A stretch of DNA of 64,000 nucleotides from Xestospongia bergquistia (taxonomy: Eukaryota > Porifera > Demospongiae > Haplosclerida > Petrosiidae): NCBI GenBank assembly GCA_963965975.1, contig OZ014411.1, positions 14,648,501-14,712,500 on the forward strand, in the 5' to 3' direction. Shown in pieces: positions 35,345 to 46,682 of this stretch; position 1 is the first letter of the stretch, and every line of letters starts with the position of its first letter. The notes under the pieces were generated by a model. It was not told the DNA's origin. It was given only the letters and a program-made list of their open reading frames with translations, and ran no database searches. The position numbers and the translations under genes were made by a program.

Positions 35345-35840
35345 GAGCCAACTTTATAACCATCATATTGTGATCCCCAGCTGTTTGCGGAAAGAAACTT
35401 TCGAGAAGATACATAAAGGGCCATCAGGGAATCGAGAGTGCCGATCAAGAACAAAAAGAGCAGTGTAGTGGTTGGGACTATCGAAAGAAGTTGCCCAACA
35501 AGTGAAGGATTGTGAAGACTATTCCAGAGAGTTTGCTCGAAAGTTTGAACCGTTGATGCTGATGAATCTTCCAGAATATCCCTGGCAACAGGTAGGAACA
35601 GACTTATTTACCTTTAAAAGAAAAGAGTACCTGATCGTTGTTGATTATTTCTCACAAAATCCTGAAATAGTGAGACTTCCCAGTACCACATCTCAAGGGA
35701 TTATCTTGGCTATCAAGAAGGTGTTCTCGCAGTATGGCATTCCAGAACGAGTGAGAAGTGATAACGTTCCACAGTACAGTTTAGCTCATCTTATGGATTC
35801 AAACAGATACAAGACAGTTGTCTTCCTACCCTCATTGTAA
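35345..35840 (+). pseudogene. Ty3/gypsy-type retrotransposon integrase fragment
   Basis: The first part reads IPSCLRKETFEKIHKGHQGIE and then, after a one-base slip, a CR..RTKRAV-stop-WLGLSKEV stretch. This is the H2C2 zinc-binding region and its usual 'WWPGLS' motif, damaged by a frameshift and a TAG. The open part that follows has WQQVGTDLFTFKRKEYLIVVDYF (first catalytic Asp in GTDLF) and YGIPERVRSDNVPQYS (second Asp in RSDN). The sequence stops before the final Glu. LTRs and other pol domains were not found nearby. A solitary dead fragment. Confidence 0.8.
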
Positions 35841-36890
35841 TAAGTTCTCAAAAAAGAAGTATGGCTTGGCATAAGTGTACTTGAATGCTATATATAAAGT
35901 ATAAAATAATATAGGCTGTGTATAACACCAATATACATGATATATTTTATACCGTGAGTATAAGAACCTGTACTAAAATAGATATAACCTTAACTATTAT
36001 TGGATCTTAGCAATGATCTTTAGCAAAAGTGCACACGCAACATAAAGCCACGCCTCCATATATTTAAGATATGAACACAGGACACTCTAGACAAAATGGG
36101 GGTCCATCTTGGTGTAACTTTTATGATGATGTAACTTGTACTATGATGATGACATCACTATGTGTCATAAGGTTTGGTTTAGGGTGTAGGTGGATGATGT
36201 CATCATATATAATAACATCACTACCTGTCATTTAATGACCAAGAACCACCCCAAAATGGTGGATATTGAAACAGTTCAAACAGTTATAGAATGATATCTC
36301 GCTAAAAAAATCTTTTTTTCGGTTTACATATCTTTTACATTTTTAAGGTGCTCATTTTGATGGGCTTTTTACATTTTTATTTATGAAGTTATTATTTTTC
36401 CATCTTAGTGAGGAATGGTATTTTGTTCCATAATTATAAAAATAGTTGTTTCTCTACCTATCTGTTTCCTATCTAGTAGACACTGGTAGAAATTATATTT
36501 TAATGATGCTTGTAATTTTAATTTTTATGTGTACTTTGAATTTAGCAAAGTAAAAATGTGCAATACAATAGTTATGAATATTAATATAGTGATTATGTCA
36601 CACAATCAAACTGTTACAACCCACATTTTGTTAGGGTGAAATTGACAAGTAATCTTACCTTACACAGTAATGTGGATAGGGTTTGGTCAACTTGGTGTAG
36701 GTCATTTATATCTATGTAGATTAATAATTGATATATACCATACACATGCATGCTCTGAATAGCTCAAGCCTCATTTCAATTTACTATTTAATATGGTGTC
36801 AACATTGTCTTACAAATAGTTCTTGCTACAGCCATTGTTTGATAATATGTCCCCAATAGTGAGCATATCTTCAATAGAAAAATTATAACA
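35840..36890. other. Non-coding stretch with imperfect inverted repeats
   Basis: Near 36090-36255 the ends 'ccatcttggtgtaac' and 'ccaagaaccaccccaaaatgg' and the inner 'gatgatgacatcac' and 'gatgatgtcatc' are partly complementary, hinting at an old foldback element. No gene was seen. Confidence 0.35.
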
Positions 36891-36899
36891 TCTGTTATA

Positions 36900-37486
36900 A
36901 TGCATGGTAAGTGTATTATCAAGATAACTATGATTACCAAAAACATATTTGTTAGAAAATTGTCAATTTATATCTCTACACCTGCCAGAAGACCATATAC
37001 TATTTTAGCTATCAGAGATCAGGGAAGTACTAGTACTATATCATTGTATGATGTAATGTTTGGTGAGTGGGGCTCTGTCAAGGTCATAGCGACATGGTCT
37101 TTACACTATCCCAGGTAAATGAACTCTTATAATAAAGGAAGTATTTAAAATTTTGCTATAGGTGAAAAATACTACTGTTGAAGTAGTTATAGCTTCTAAT
37201 TATCCTAATATTCATATTCATAATGCAAAGCTAGTTTCTTCAGCAAAGGAACCAGAAGAGGCTCCTGAGATTCTTAAACCTGGGTCTATTGCTAGCAATA
37301 GTAAATATAATGTGTACATTAACACTTAATATAGATAATAGTTCTGTATTGCTTTGTTTTATAGCAAGTACTAATGGTGATGCATGGCAATATTTCTCTG
37401 ATGTGTGCTGGTTTTATGAGTGTAATATCTATGACTGTTACAATCATTGGATCTTTTTTCATCCAACTGGGGAGGTCCTTTTTTGA
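36900..37486 (+). CDS. Unrecognised exon group (three possible exons)
   Basis: Three consecutive open segments are separated by short gaps with splice motifs: 36900-37114 (SIYISTPARRPYTILAIRD, then STISLYDVMFGEWGSV; donor at CCCAG|GTAAAT), 37162-37301 (TTVEVVIASNYPNIHIHNAK, then EEAPEILKPGSIASNS; donor GTAAAT) and 37365-37486 (NGDAWQYFSDVCWFYECNI, rich in aromatics and Cys). The beta-strand-like pattern and 'PEILKPGS' suggest an extracellular or lipid-interacting beta domain. I cannot name a family, and neither end of the gene was found. It may be a fragment. Confidence 0.3.
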
Positions 37487-37499
37487 GTCCTGGTCATGA

Positions 37500-38735
37500 G
37501 TAAATGTCTTGAATGAATGTTGTATTGTTGTAAGTAATCTTTTAAGAAGATTGTATTATGTTTTTGTTTTTATAATAAAGTCACATTGTGTTAGTGTTCT
37601 CAGTCCTAATAACCCTACTCAGGTCTATATATCATACATCCACTCCTTAATATATATGGTGTTATATGGTGTTACAGTGAATCTAATGCAGGTACATACA
37701 TATTATTGATAATGAGAAAATAATTTTTCTACTATACTACTAGGCCATCCAGGCAAGTATATCTGTACTTTCCCAGCTATGATAAAAGACTCAAAGACAA
37801 AAATGGCACAAATCCACTAATGGACAAAACAAATGAAATGTTTCCCTTGCTTTTATTATAAAGATTATAGTAATTGTCTTTGTCAATGCAAAACATTTGT
37901 AATGTAATTTCCAAAAATAAATGTAAGAGATTTTAAACAACTTCTATATATTAGAGAGAGTTCATATGTAAAATTAAAAAGGCTACTGTAGAATGAAATT
38001 TGTTCTGCATTATTAATATAGCATAACTAGATAGTATATATAAGAGATATTTGTATTAGCAGACAACTTAAATGTATGTATATACTATAGTAATGTAATT
38101 AGCTTATGGACTAAAGCAGCTATGTCGTAATAGCTAATAATATATTTGTATGCATCTTTACTTATGTACTAAAAAAATTAAATGTCAGATGAACGACAAT
38201 AATCACAGTAATCTTTAGCTGCGCGCTAGCAGGTTTAAATATCTGCTTATAGTTTTAAAACGAACATTACAATTGGTATATGCAGGCAAATACTTGAAGA
38301 AACTTTAATTGTATTCATATATGTCTAGTAAGTTGAGAAATGCGGAAACGTTGAGGAAGTAATTAATCAATTGTATTCGCCCACTTTCAAAGTCAGGTGG
38401 ACAGCCTTGAATATATATCTACGTATTGAGGACGTCTTTACTATATGTTTGTATAAAAAGCTACACAGGAGTGAAGATAAAATCAACTAATCAAATTTAA
38501 GGAGGATAAGAGATTAAGAGAAACTGTATGAAGTGTTGTAAAAGGTAAGGGTTGTCTTTATATAGTTTATAATAGGTAAAGCATATCAGTAGAGTGTATA
38601 GCACATAGTCATATAGTCTCTGTGGATTATTAAGCATTTAAATGTAGTATTGTTGTGTATATTTCTTCTCAAATAAATGTAGTCATTAAAGCAGTTTTGT
38701 ACATTGAAGATGAGTTTGTAAATGCACTGAAAAAA
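37500..38735. other. Non-coding stretch with a possible promoter near 38450
   Basis: A TATA-like 'tataaaaag' at about 38452 is followed by a short ATG segment at 38528-38544 that ends in a GTAAGG donor. It could be a first exon of the gene at 40310-41810, but its phase does not join the next recognisable exon, so the link is unproven. Confidence 0.3.
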
Positions 38736-39168
38736 GCATTTTGTCATTTTAACTAAGGTCTATGTTACCACAGTTTCGTCAATATGATGTAAAGCCAATT
38801 CTAAGTTGCTATAACACCAATACTAGTGTAATTCAATATGTATAAAGCCAACTAGTTGCATCTACACCCACATTGCTTGTACATTCTCTTTGCTATAATA
38901 GTAATTGAACTATGGCTTTAATTGAAGCTATAAGCAGATACTATTTCAACTGAACATGACCCAGTTATTTCAATTGAAATAGTACCTGCCTCCCTCCCCT
39001 TCATAGTTTCAATTGTTGGATATAAAGTACAAAGACGACTTTTTGCTTCTAGTTGGCTTTATACATACTGAGTTAAATCAGCTTTGGCTTTGTGGTAATA
39101 CAATATTGGGCTTATGTCGTATTGATGAAATTCTGGTAACAGAGACAATGGTTGAAATGACAAAATGT
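38736..39168. mobile_element. Foldback (palindromic) element with about 125-bp arms
   Basis: The left arm 38736-38860 and right arm 39044-39168 are imperfect inverted copies along their whole length. Examples: 'gcattttgtcatttt' with 'gaaatgacaaaatgt', 'gttaccacagtttcgtcaatatg' with 'gtattgatgaaattctggtaac', and 'gtataaagccaactag' with 'ctagttggctttatac'. The 180-bp centre has smaller inverted segments around 'tttcaattgaaat'. No coding capacity. MITE-like. Confidence 0.75.
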
Positions 39169-39676
39169 TAATTTTAAGTGTGGGAAGGCCTAATCAAAGA
39201 ATACTTGCACTGAGTGTTCTTAAAGTGACTTGCTGGGATATTATTTTTAGATCTTCAGTTTTAAAGAGACAATGAAAATCTAGTTGTTGGATTTTTTCAG
39301 GCATAAAGAATGGGAGCAATTTGTGAACAGTACATAGCTAAATGTGTTAAGGTTATTATCATCAGTAGGTCTTTATTTGCAATTGACTCGGACTTTCTAG
39401 CCTCAATTTGAGATAATAGCACTATTTACTGTTTAATTCAAATAATATAGACTTCAATTTTAAACTTGTTTGTAGGAAATGTCTTTTTGAGGAAATACGA
39501 TAATGTTAAATTAATTAAATAAAAGTTTTATTAAAATATAACACCAGTTTTGTGACTATACTATCTTCTACAATTATAACTTTTTTTATAAACCTAAGTG
39601 AATGCAATTCTATTTATTACAAGCATTATTTCATCTTAATTATGCATCATTGTAAACATTAATATTTTAATGTAAC

Positions 39677-39935
39677 AAGTAATTTGTAGCTTACATAGAT
39701 GGAACTATATGGAATCTAGAATTCATGTAAATTACTCACTACTATAATATGTTGGTGTGGTATACATTTACTATGGAATCTAGTCAGAGAATTCATGTGA
39801 TTAGCTCATTGTATAATTTAGTGCTATAACATGCCAACAAATTATATAGTGAGTAATTAGATGAAATTTATAGAATTCATTTAATTACTCACTATAGATC
39901 CCATAGTAATCCATTCATGCAAACTACAAATGACT
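39677..39935. mobile_element. Second foldback element, about 260 bp
   Basis: The ends 'aagtaatttgtagcttacatagatgg' (39677-) and 'ccattcatgcaaactacaaatgactt' (-39935) are inverted copies. Inner segments 'aattactcactactataatatgttggt' and 'gccaacaaattatatagtgagtaatt' also pair. Unrelated in sequence to the element at 38736. Confidence 0.7.
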
Positions 39936-40309
39936 TTTTACAGTGTGTTTGCAGTGCATCTGGCATTATCTACTACATTAAAGACTTTCAAAAACTCTTT
40001 AAACTTCTCAACTTCCATTTTATTCTTTCACAAACAATATTATGTATCCTTTTCTAAAAAAAACAATAGCTACTCATATCATTAATGATGTAATGTATGA
40101 CAACATGTGACTGTTGTATGAGAGCATATGCTTTTCTTATGTATGCTTACATGCAGTTTTGCCAAATAATTTTGTTTTATTGACTAGTATCTCTTTGTAT
40201 ATCCTTCTTATGAATAGAAACTGAATGACTACAGAGTAAGCTTTCTTGATAACAAATTAATATGTAAGATTTGGGTTCCAAACATACAACAGTGTTAATT
40301 GTAATTTTA

Positions 40310-40888
40310 ATGGCATTAATAGTACCCTATCAGTGTGAATATAGTGGACAAGATGATTTAAATATGACTGTTGTTGGTAAGTGTTCAATTACTTGAATGA
40401 AAAGAGAAAAATTGTAATAAATTAGAGACTTTCACTTAGTACTTGATATTCATGACAATCACTAATCTCAGACCTGTATGCAAAGGTAAAGTATGCCTAT
40501 ACCATTACTACTACTGTATATGATTTTATATGTAATATTTCTTTAATTGGGTTAAGAATACATCTTTTATAAAGCTAGCATATATTTTACTATTTTAGGT
40601 AATGATGTTATGCTTACATGTTTCTCCAGAGTATATTAATAGTGATTAAACAAGCTAATTGGTAATATGGAGCATCTTAGAATGAGTTATATATATTTTC
40701 TATAGACCTTTCATCAACTTCATTGACTAAATTGTCAAGCATCTTCTCAACTAATACAACACTTTCAAGAGAAATATCATCTCAGTCATTGTTTGCTGCT
40801 ACTGCTAAATCATTACTCTCGTTCGGAGCACTTCTTCCTCAAATATGGCCAACATGTTTACAGAGCCATCAGGTATTTAATGTTAAAG

Positions 40889-40925
<37 letters not shown>

Positions 40926-41810
40926 TGTACAATACTTGTGATTATATATGTATATACAATAACTTTACATTGGTCACTTCACATGACCAATTTATTAACT
41001 CCTAATTTATTTTTATAGGTTCATAAATTTAATATAGTATTGTAGTCCCTAAATAGCTCCCAGTGTAACATTTTGTATTAAAAACATGCCAAAATTTAAT
41101 GCCAGGCCAGAATACAATTGATAGTAATGACTGAGGTATAACTAGTTTATGGTCTAAGCATTATGTGGTGAACATTGATGTCCTGAAGCAATAGAATGAA
41201 GTAAAACATTATATACTTCCTATATATGTTTTTCAGAGTAATTCAAAATGCTTAAGACTTTTATGTGTCACATTTCATTTGTTTTCATCCAACTATTAAA
41301 TTGCTAAATGATTATAAATGAATTTTGTTGATTAATTATAAATTCCAAGATGTGTATTTGAAAGCTCTATAGAATGCCTGTTTCATAATGTCATTATAGA
41401 CTCTGCCAACAAGTATTCAGTGTATATATAGTCATAATAAATCTAAACCAAAGAACTTGTACCATCAAACTAATTCATGTTATTATGTTTACTTGTATGT
41501 TTTGTACTTATATTTAGTGAGTCTCTCAAGTGATACTACTCATAGCAGAGATGGGAATACCATACTAATTGTTATTGTTTCATTATTAAGTTTTGGTATC
41601 ATTATTGCTATTTGTTGTATTTGTGTTTGTTGTCTTTTTCTGACTACTAATAAAAATAAAGAAGAAGAGAATAATAACCAAACTGTTCAACCAACAAGAT
41701 TAATCCACAATAAATTCGGAGGTAGCAATACAGAAACAATCTACCCACCAAGAACCCCAACCTTGAGTTTATCTCCAGAAATAAACTCACCATTTAAACC
41801 GACAGTGTAA
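40310..41810 (+). CDS. Predicted small single-pass membrane protein, 179 aa
   Basis: A model of four exons fits in phase: 40310-40376, 40706-40872, a 13-nt microexon 41400-41412 and 41518-41810, giving 540 nt. The product has a hydrophobic start (MALIVPYQCEY), a Ser/Thr-rich outer part (STSLTKLSSIFSTNTTLS), a transmembrane helix (ILIVIVSLLSFGIIIAICCI) and a tail rich in Lys, Glu, Asn and Pro (NKNKEEENNNQTVQP). The first exon stays open upstream of the ATG, and that extension would make a better signal peptide, so the true start may be in an earlier exon. The microexon is the weakest part. No family was recognised. The last exon is the most secure element. Confidence 0.5.
40888..40922. repeat. 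(TA)n microsatellite
   Basis: A pure TA run directly after the donor of the second exon of the predicted membrane protein. Confidence 0.9.
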
Positions 41811-42439
41811 AGATTCCCAATTGAGTCTATCATTAATTTATATCATTTAGCTAATATTGTTTTTATTGTACCATTTTTCTGTGCATTCACTTATTCTGTC
41901 ATTATTATTTATCATCTCTTTTACTTTGTCTGCTTAGATTTAAAAAAATCGAGACTTTACTCTATTACATTACACTGGTATCCATTCCAACAACATTTAT
42001 TATGCTGATATTACTTTAATTATACTTTTTATTGTTATTTTTTTACATTATTATGTTATTTTACTAAATTTCTACAATATCTGATGTTCAGTAGTAATGA
42101 GTGTTACATTGTGTTGAGTCTGAATTTGATAAGTGGCTTAAAATCCCCTCCAAAAAATTGATAATTGCATGTTGTGATTACTTTGTACAATACAGAACAC
42201 TGTGACTCTTTTGCTGTGTACATTTGAGTGCATATGATCTTATGATTGTATATTATATGTTTATACTAATTAATCATAACGAGTATACTAGTAAAAGTCT
42301 CTAGAGGTATACTTTGTTATATTAATGACAGGTTATTAGAGTTGAAACCACAACCTTCATTGATTTTTCACATTAATCTCCATATATGCACTCTTAGTAC
42401 TCATTTCTGTTACAGATATTTGAGCTAATTACATCAATA
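41811..42439. other. 3' flank of the membrane-protein gene, no further gene seen
   Basis: AT-rich DNA that leads into the LINE fragment. No recognised motif. Confidence 0.4.
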
Positions 42440-42740
42440 AAGGTTACAACATATGCAGTATCCATGTATTTTTATGATTTACAAAAACGTTTGACTTAGT
42501 GCCTCACAGTAGCCTATGTTCAGTAAAATAGAGTCACTGGGTTTCCATCCTCAATTCTGTTCATGGCTACACAATTATTTATCTGATTGACAACAGTGTA
42601 TGCATGTCAAAATATATAAGTGTTAAGTCTGGTGTACCACATAGCTCCATTGTTTGTGTTTTGTTATTTATTATGTAAATTGTGAAGTGAACCAGTTGAA
42701 TCTTTCTCCAGCCCCAGCTAATCTTATTTGCAGACAAATA
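42440..42740 (+). pseudogene. LINE reverse-transcriptase fragment
   Basis: With slips and stops the plus strand reads MYFYDLQK-x-FDSVPH (RT motif A; family pattern DLxKAFDSVPH), then ESLGFHPQF.SWLHNYLSD, then KCVKSGVPHSSIVCVLLF (family SGVPQGSVLGPLLF), then PAPANLILFADK (family LxxYADD, last catalytic Asp replaced). This is the palm region of a non-LTR retrotransposon reverse transcriptase of the jockey/CR1 type. In-frame stops, and a loss of about 15 residues between motifs, mark it as dead. Confidence 0.8.
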
Positions 42741-43232
42741 ATAATTTCATTCAAGCCCATTAAATCGAACGAAGACTATTAATCTCTTTAAATGAACATG
42801 CATGAATTTATTACATGTATGTAATTACACACTTGTATCGGTTAAATCAACTAATCAAACTTGACATTGATTTATATAATTATAAGTATATCTTTACTGA
42901 TCATATATTTAATTTTCATATGCTCTTTTATTGTTTCAGTATAAGGTCTTGCTACCTAAGCTGGGCAAGCACTACAAAATTGTTATCTTTTTTATAACAG
43001 CACTAAACACAATGCTTAGTCATTTTATATCCTTACTTCCTATTTCAAAAAATGCTAAAGGTATTGGACCCGTTACAGTGCTAGTATGGTGTTTCGATAT
43101 GTACATATTAGTGTCATTTCTTGTGACAGTTGTGGAACTTTAATGGATAGGAAATTAAACAAGTAGCAATTTCATTTAAAGCTATAAAAGCTGTGTATAC
43201 ATTCTTTGCATGCGTGTTGTACTATTTTGCAG

Positions 43233-44960
43233 ACAATGCTCATATATCACAAGGCTTCCATGAGACAGTTATGCAATCAAACTCAGTAATAATGTGTAGT
43301 AATTACAACAATAGTGGTATAGAATTTGCTAATAGCACAGGTGTTGTATTGAAATCATTAACACTAGCAAACTGTGGGTTCAATACTTTTATCATTAGCC
43401 AAATACATCCTCGCAATGCCAATATTAGCTTATTATTCACTGACACCAATAATGTTACATTGGAAAGGGTATCAGTCCAGAACGGTTCAGATTATGGACT
43501 CTGGCTAGTCAACAGTTTGATGTGTCAATTGTTAATTCTGCATTTGCCAACAATATGGATGTCCTAAGACTACTGGAGGTAATGCATTATTTGTCTCTGA
43601 AGACCAGAGTGAATGACTGTTCATAATTAATATTGCTAATTCAAATTTTACACTGAGCTTAGCAGCTGGCTTGAATTTGTGGTATTATAATAAAGTTCAG
43701 GTAGTCATTGATAATAGTAAATTTTTACACAATGTTGTTGGATATGGAGGAGAAGTGTGCATTTGATCACAAGGAAGTGGTAGCATTGAGTTTCATAACT
43801 GCGTCCTATCTAACAATATTGCTCGGTATTGTGGAGGAGGATTGTATACGAACTTATTTAAAGGAGGTAGTAGTATCAAGTTTGATAACTGCACTATATA
43901 CAACAATTCTACTCACAATTATGGAGGAGGAGTGGATATTGACTTGCAAGTAGGAGGTGGTAGTATTGAGTTTAGTGACTGTACTATATGTAGTAATACT
44001 GTTCAGTATAATAGAGAAGGAGTGCACATTGACTTCCATGGAGGTGATAGTGTTAAGTTTGGTAACTGCATTATATACAACAACAGTGCAGATTATGATG
44101 GAGGTGGTGTACATTGATTCGTATGAAGTAAGTAGCAGTATTAGCTCGGCAACTGCACTATATCTACCAATACTGTGTACCTTGGATCAGGGCTATATCT
44201 CCGATTCTCCATGCTATTGAAGTTGCTTTAACAAATAGTTTTCATTTTAAAAATATTTCATTTCATTTCAACAAACCAGGCAATAAATTGGTTGTATATC
44301 AAAAAATATATCAACCCAATGTGACATTATTCAACATTGCTAATGTTCTAATTGACCAAAATGAGATAAGTAATCATAATATAACTGGTTTAGTGTGTTT
44401 TAATAGCTTTTTAACATTTGATAGACTTAGCACATTCATAAACAATCATGGCATTTATGGTGGAGGCATTGTTTCATATGATTCTTCCCTATTATTACTA
44501 AAACAACATGCAAACATATCTTTTGTCTATAATCAAGCTAATAAGTCAGGTGGTGGAATCTTTGTATTACAAGTTGGTTTAGATGAGAGCACTGATTGTT
44601 TCTTTGAAGTTATTCTTTACCACTCTTACTATAATTCTAGTGCTATGTTATATTTTATCAAAACTAAAGCTCTCATATCAGGTGATGTGCTATATGGTGG
44701 TAATATTGACAATTGTTTTAATGAGGCAGACTTTGAAACCCTTTTTTTACTATTCTATACAGGAAGGTAATTCAGTAGTCTCATCAGATCCTATTCAAGT
44801 CTGTTTTTGTGAATCAGACAAAAAAATCGTTCTATTACAAACATTTCTATAACAGAAATACCAGGGATTAATATTAGTGTATCACTAGCTATTGTTCTGA
44901 TAGTACCTGAACTCCTTGTACATGTTTTGGTGGCTACCCCATTTGCCTCATTTGTGATAT
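43233..44960 (+). pseudogene. Beta-helix repeat surface protein gene, degenerate
   Basis: An exon from 43233 (after 'ctattttgcag') reads SNSVIMCSNYNNSGIEFANS followed by TGVVLKSLTLANCGF, typical of right-handed beta-helix repeats. From about 43690 to 44115 a repeat of roughly 110 bp recurs, coding GSSIKFDNCTIYNNSTHNYG, then SIEFSDCTICSNTVQYN, then SVKFGNCIIYNNSADYDG, with jumps between frames. Later pieces read GIYGGGIVSYDSSL and SGGGIFVLQVG, then SSDPIQVCFCESDK. This resembles the large secreted or surface proteins with polymorphic-outer-membrane-like repeats that are abundant in sponges (remembered, not searched). Frameshifts between repeats and a stop after the last Cys motif suggest a broken copy, unless some breaks are unrecognised introns. 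Confidence 0.65.
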
Positions 44961-45711
44961 ATAAAATCAGTATATAGTATCTTTATAGTATAACTGAAAG
45001 AGCAGTGATGCTATACATGAGATCAATATGTAAGTAATATTTTTAGTAGAATTGTGAAAATCAGCTTCTTATTTGATGTCTAGAATGACAGCTGCAGAGA
45101 TAAAGAGTGCTTTATTGGTTCATAATTCATGTTCATTCTCTTTTTAAATTTAAAACTAAACCTTTGCACTTCCAGTGAATGACATTATAAATTAAAAATC
45201 AAGATTATAATTTAAATAATTCAACATGATGCAGATTGAAATGCTTTCTCGGTAACTACTGATACATTTGAATTAATTAAGTCAACCATGCTATAAGGAC
45301 TAGGATGATGTGCAAGCTAATCAACGCTTTTTTGTTTTTATTTACACTAAAATTTACATAGAAAATCCATACAACAGTATTAAATCAATTTGTATTTGTG
45401 AACCAATCCTACTGAACATAGCTTTAAAAGTGGCTAGGAATAATATATGGTTGTTTATAACTTGTTACAAAAACAATGTAAACAAGCCATTGGCAATGTT
45501 ATCACAACCAAAAAACATTATCAGTTGTCATTTGATGATACAAAAAGAGGGGATATTGTAATTACAATGCAATACAGCCATCACTACATTGTTGTGTAAG
45601 AAACTTAAAACGTCCTAATTAAGAAAACTAATACTAAAAGTAAATCATGTCAAAAAGTTACTATTTATTGTCCGGACTACAGACAGTGATGTGTTTCTTG
45701 ATTTAGACCTC
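44961..45711. other. Intergenic stretch between convergent genes
   Basis: Lies between the 3' ends of the plus-strand beta-helix relic and the minus-strand mosaic gene. A short open frame at 45310-45561 has no family or splice support. Nothing else was seen. Confidence 0.4.
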
Positions 45712-46682
45712 TTACTTTTCACGATGTCTAGCAGATCTTGGATACATTGACTTAACAATACCATCAACAATAGCATCTTTTTGTATTAACAAGGATTGCT
45801 TGAAATTGAAAGGAGCTGTGAAAGTAGATTGTGTTTGATTGCAGGATATATTGGCAATAATATCAATAGGAAAGATCACTGGTGAGACTTTTTTCACATC
45901 TATTGAGAATGTTACGTTAACAATAGTATATATCTCACTAAGACTGTATTGTTGAATTATACCATAAAAGGCAGCAGTCCTTTTGATTTGATCATGAACG
46001 TACTTTTCAAGCTCGTCTACAAGACTACCTGGAGCTCTTGGAAACCATCCATTAATGTTAATTGTCAATTCTTCCCAAGATATTTCTGTGGTCGCAAGAC
46101 CAGTCATATATACAAAATAGTTACTAAAGATATTTGCTGATCCTGAAAATGTTAACTCATTATTTCTCAATATAATTGGTGCTACAAAGGACCCATCAAA
46201 GATATTAATTATTGTTGAATGCAATAGACCTACTCTGTTAGAGGTTGAATGAGAAAATCCTAAAGACACTGTAACATTGTCACTATAGCCTTGTTGAAGT
46301 GTAAAGAAACTACCAAGTGGTAAGTTATCTTGAAGAAGAGATGAGTGCACCAATAGTCCAAATTGACTTGTGTTAGGAAAAAGAGAAGTAAAGTTCTCTG
46401 GTTTTATACAGAGTGTATCGTCACTCATTGGTATATAAAACTTGTGCTCAAGTTCAAGGAAAAGAAGAGATCCAAACTTTATTTCAAGACATTTAGAATA
46501 AAAGCTCACTCCATTCATATTTTTGTTATTATCCAAGTTAATAAAGACATCTACTGGACACTTATTGGTATCATAAGGTAGTTGTAATAGATTATTGTAG
46601 AAAGATTGGTCAGATCTAGGGACATAAGACAACTTGATAGCTAATCCTGATGATGGATTAGAACAACTTGATGGAGGAAAAT
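45712..46682 (-). other. Unknown C-terminal domain exon, module copy A, with stop
   Basis: Starts [20 protein letters not shown], contains [18 protein letters not shown] and a motif [20 protein letters not shown], and ends [20 protein letters not shown] and a stop. Copy B (54199-55143) is alike up to AIVDGIV and then splices onward to another EGF. Copy A therefore ends in a short basic tail where copy B continues. No family was recognised. Confidence 0.65.
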
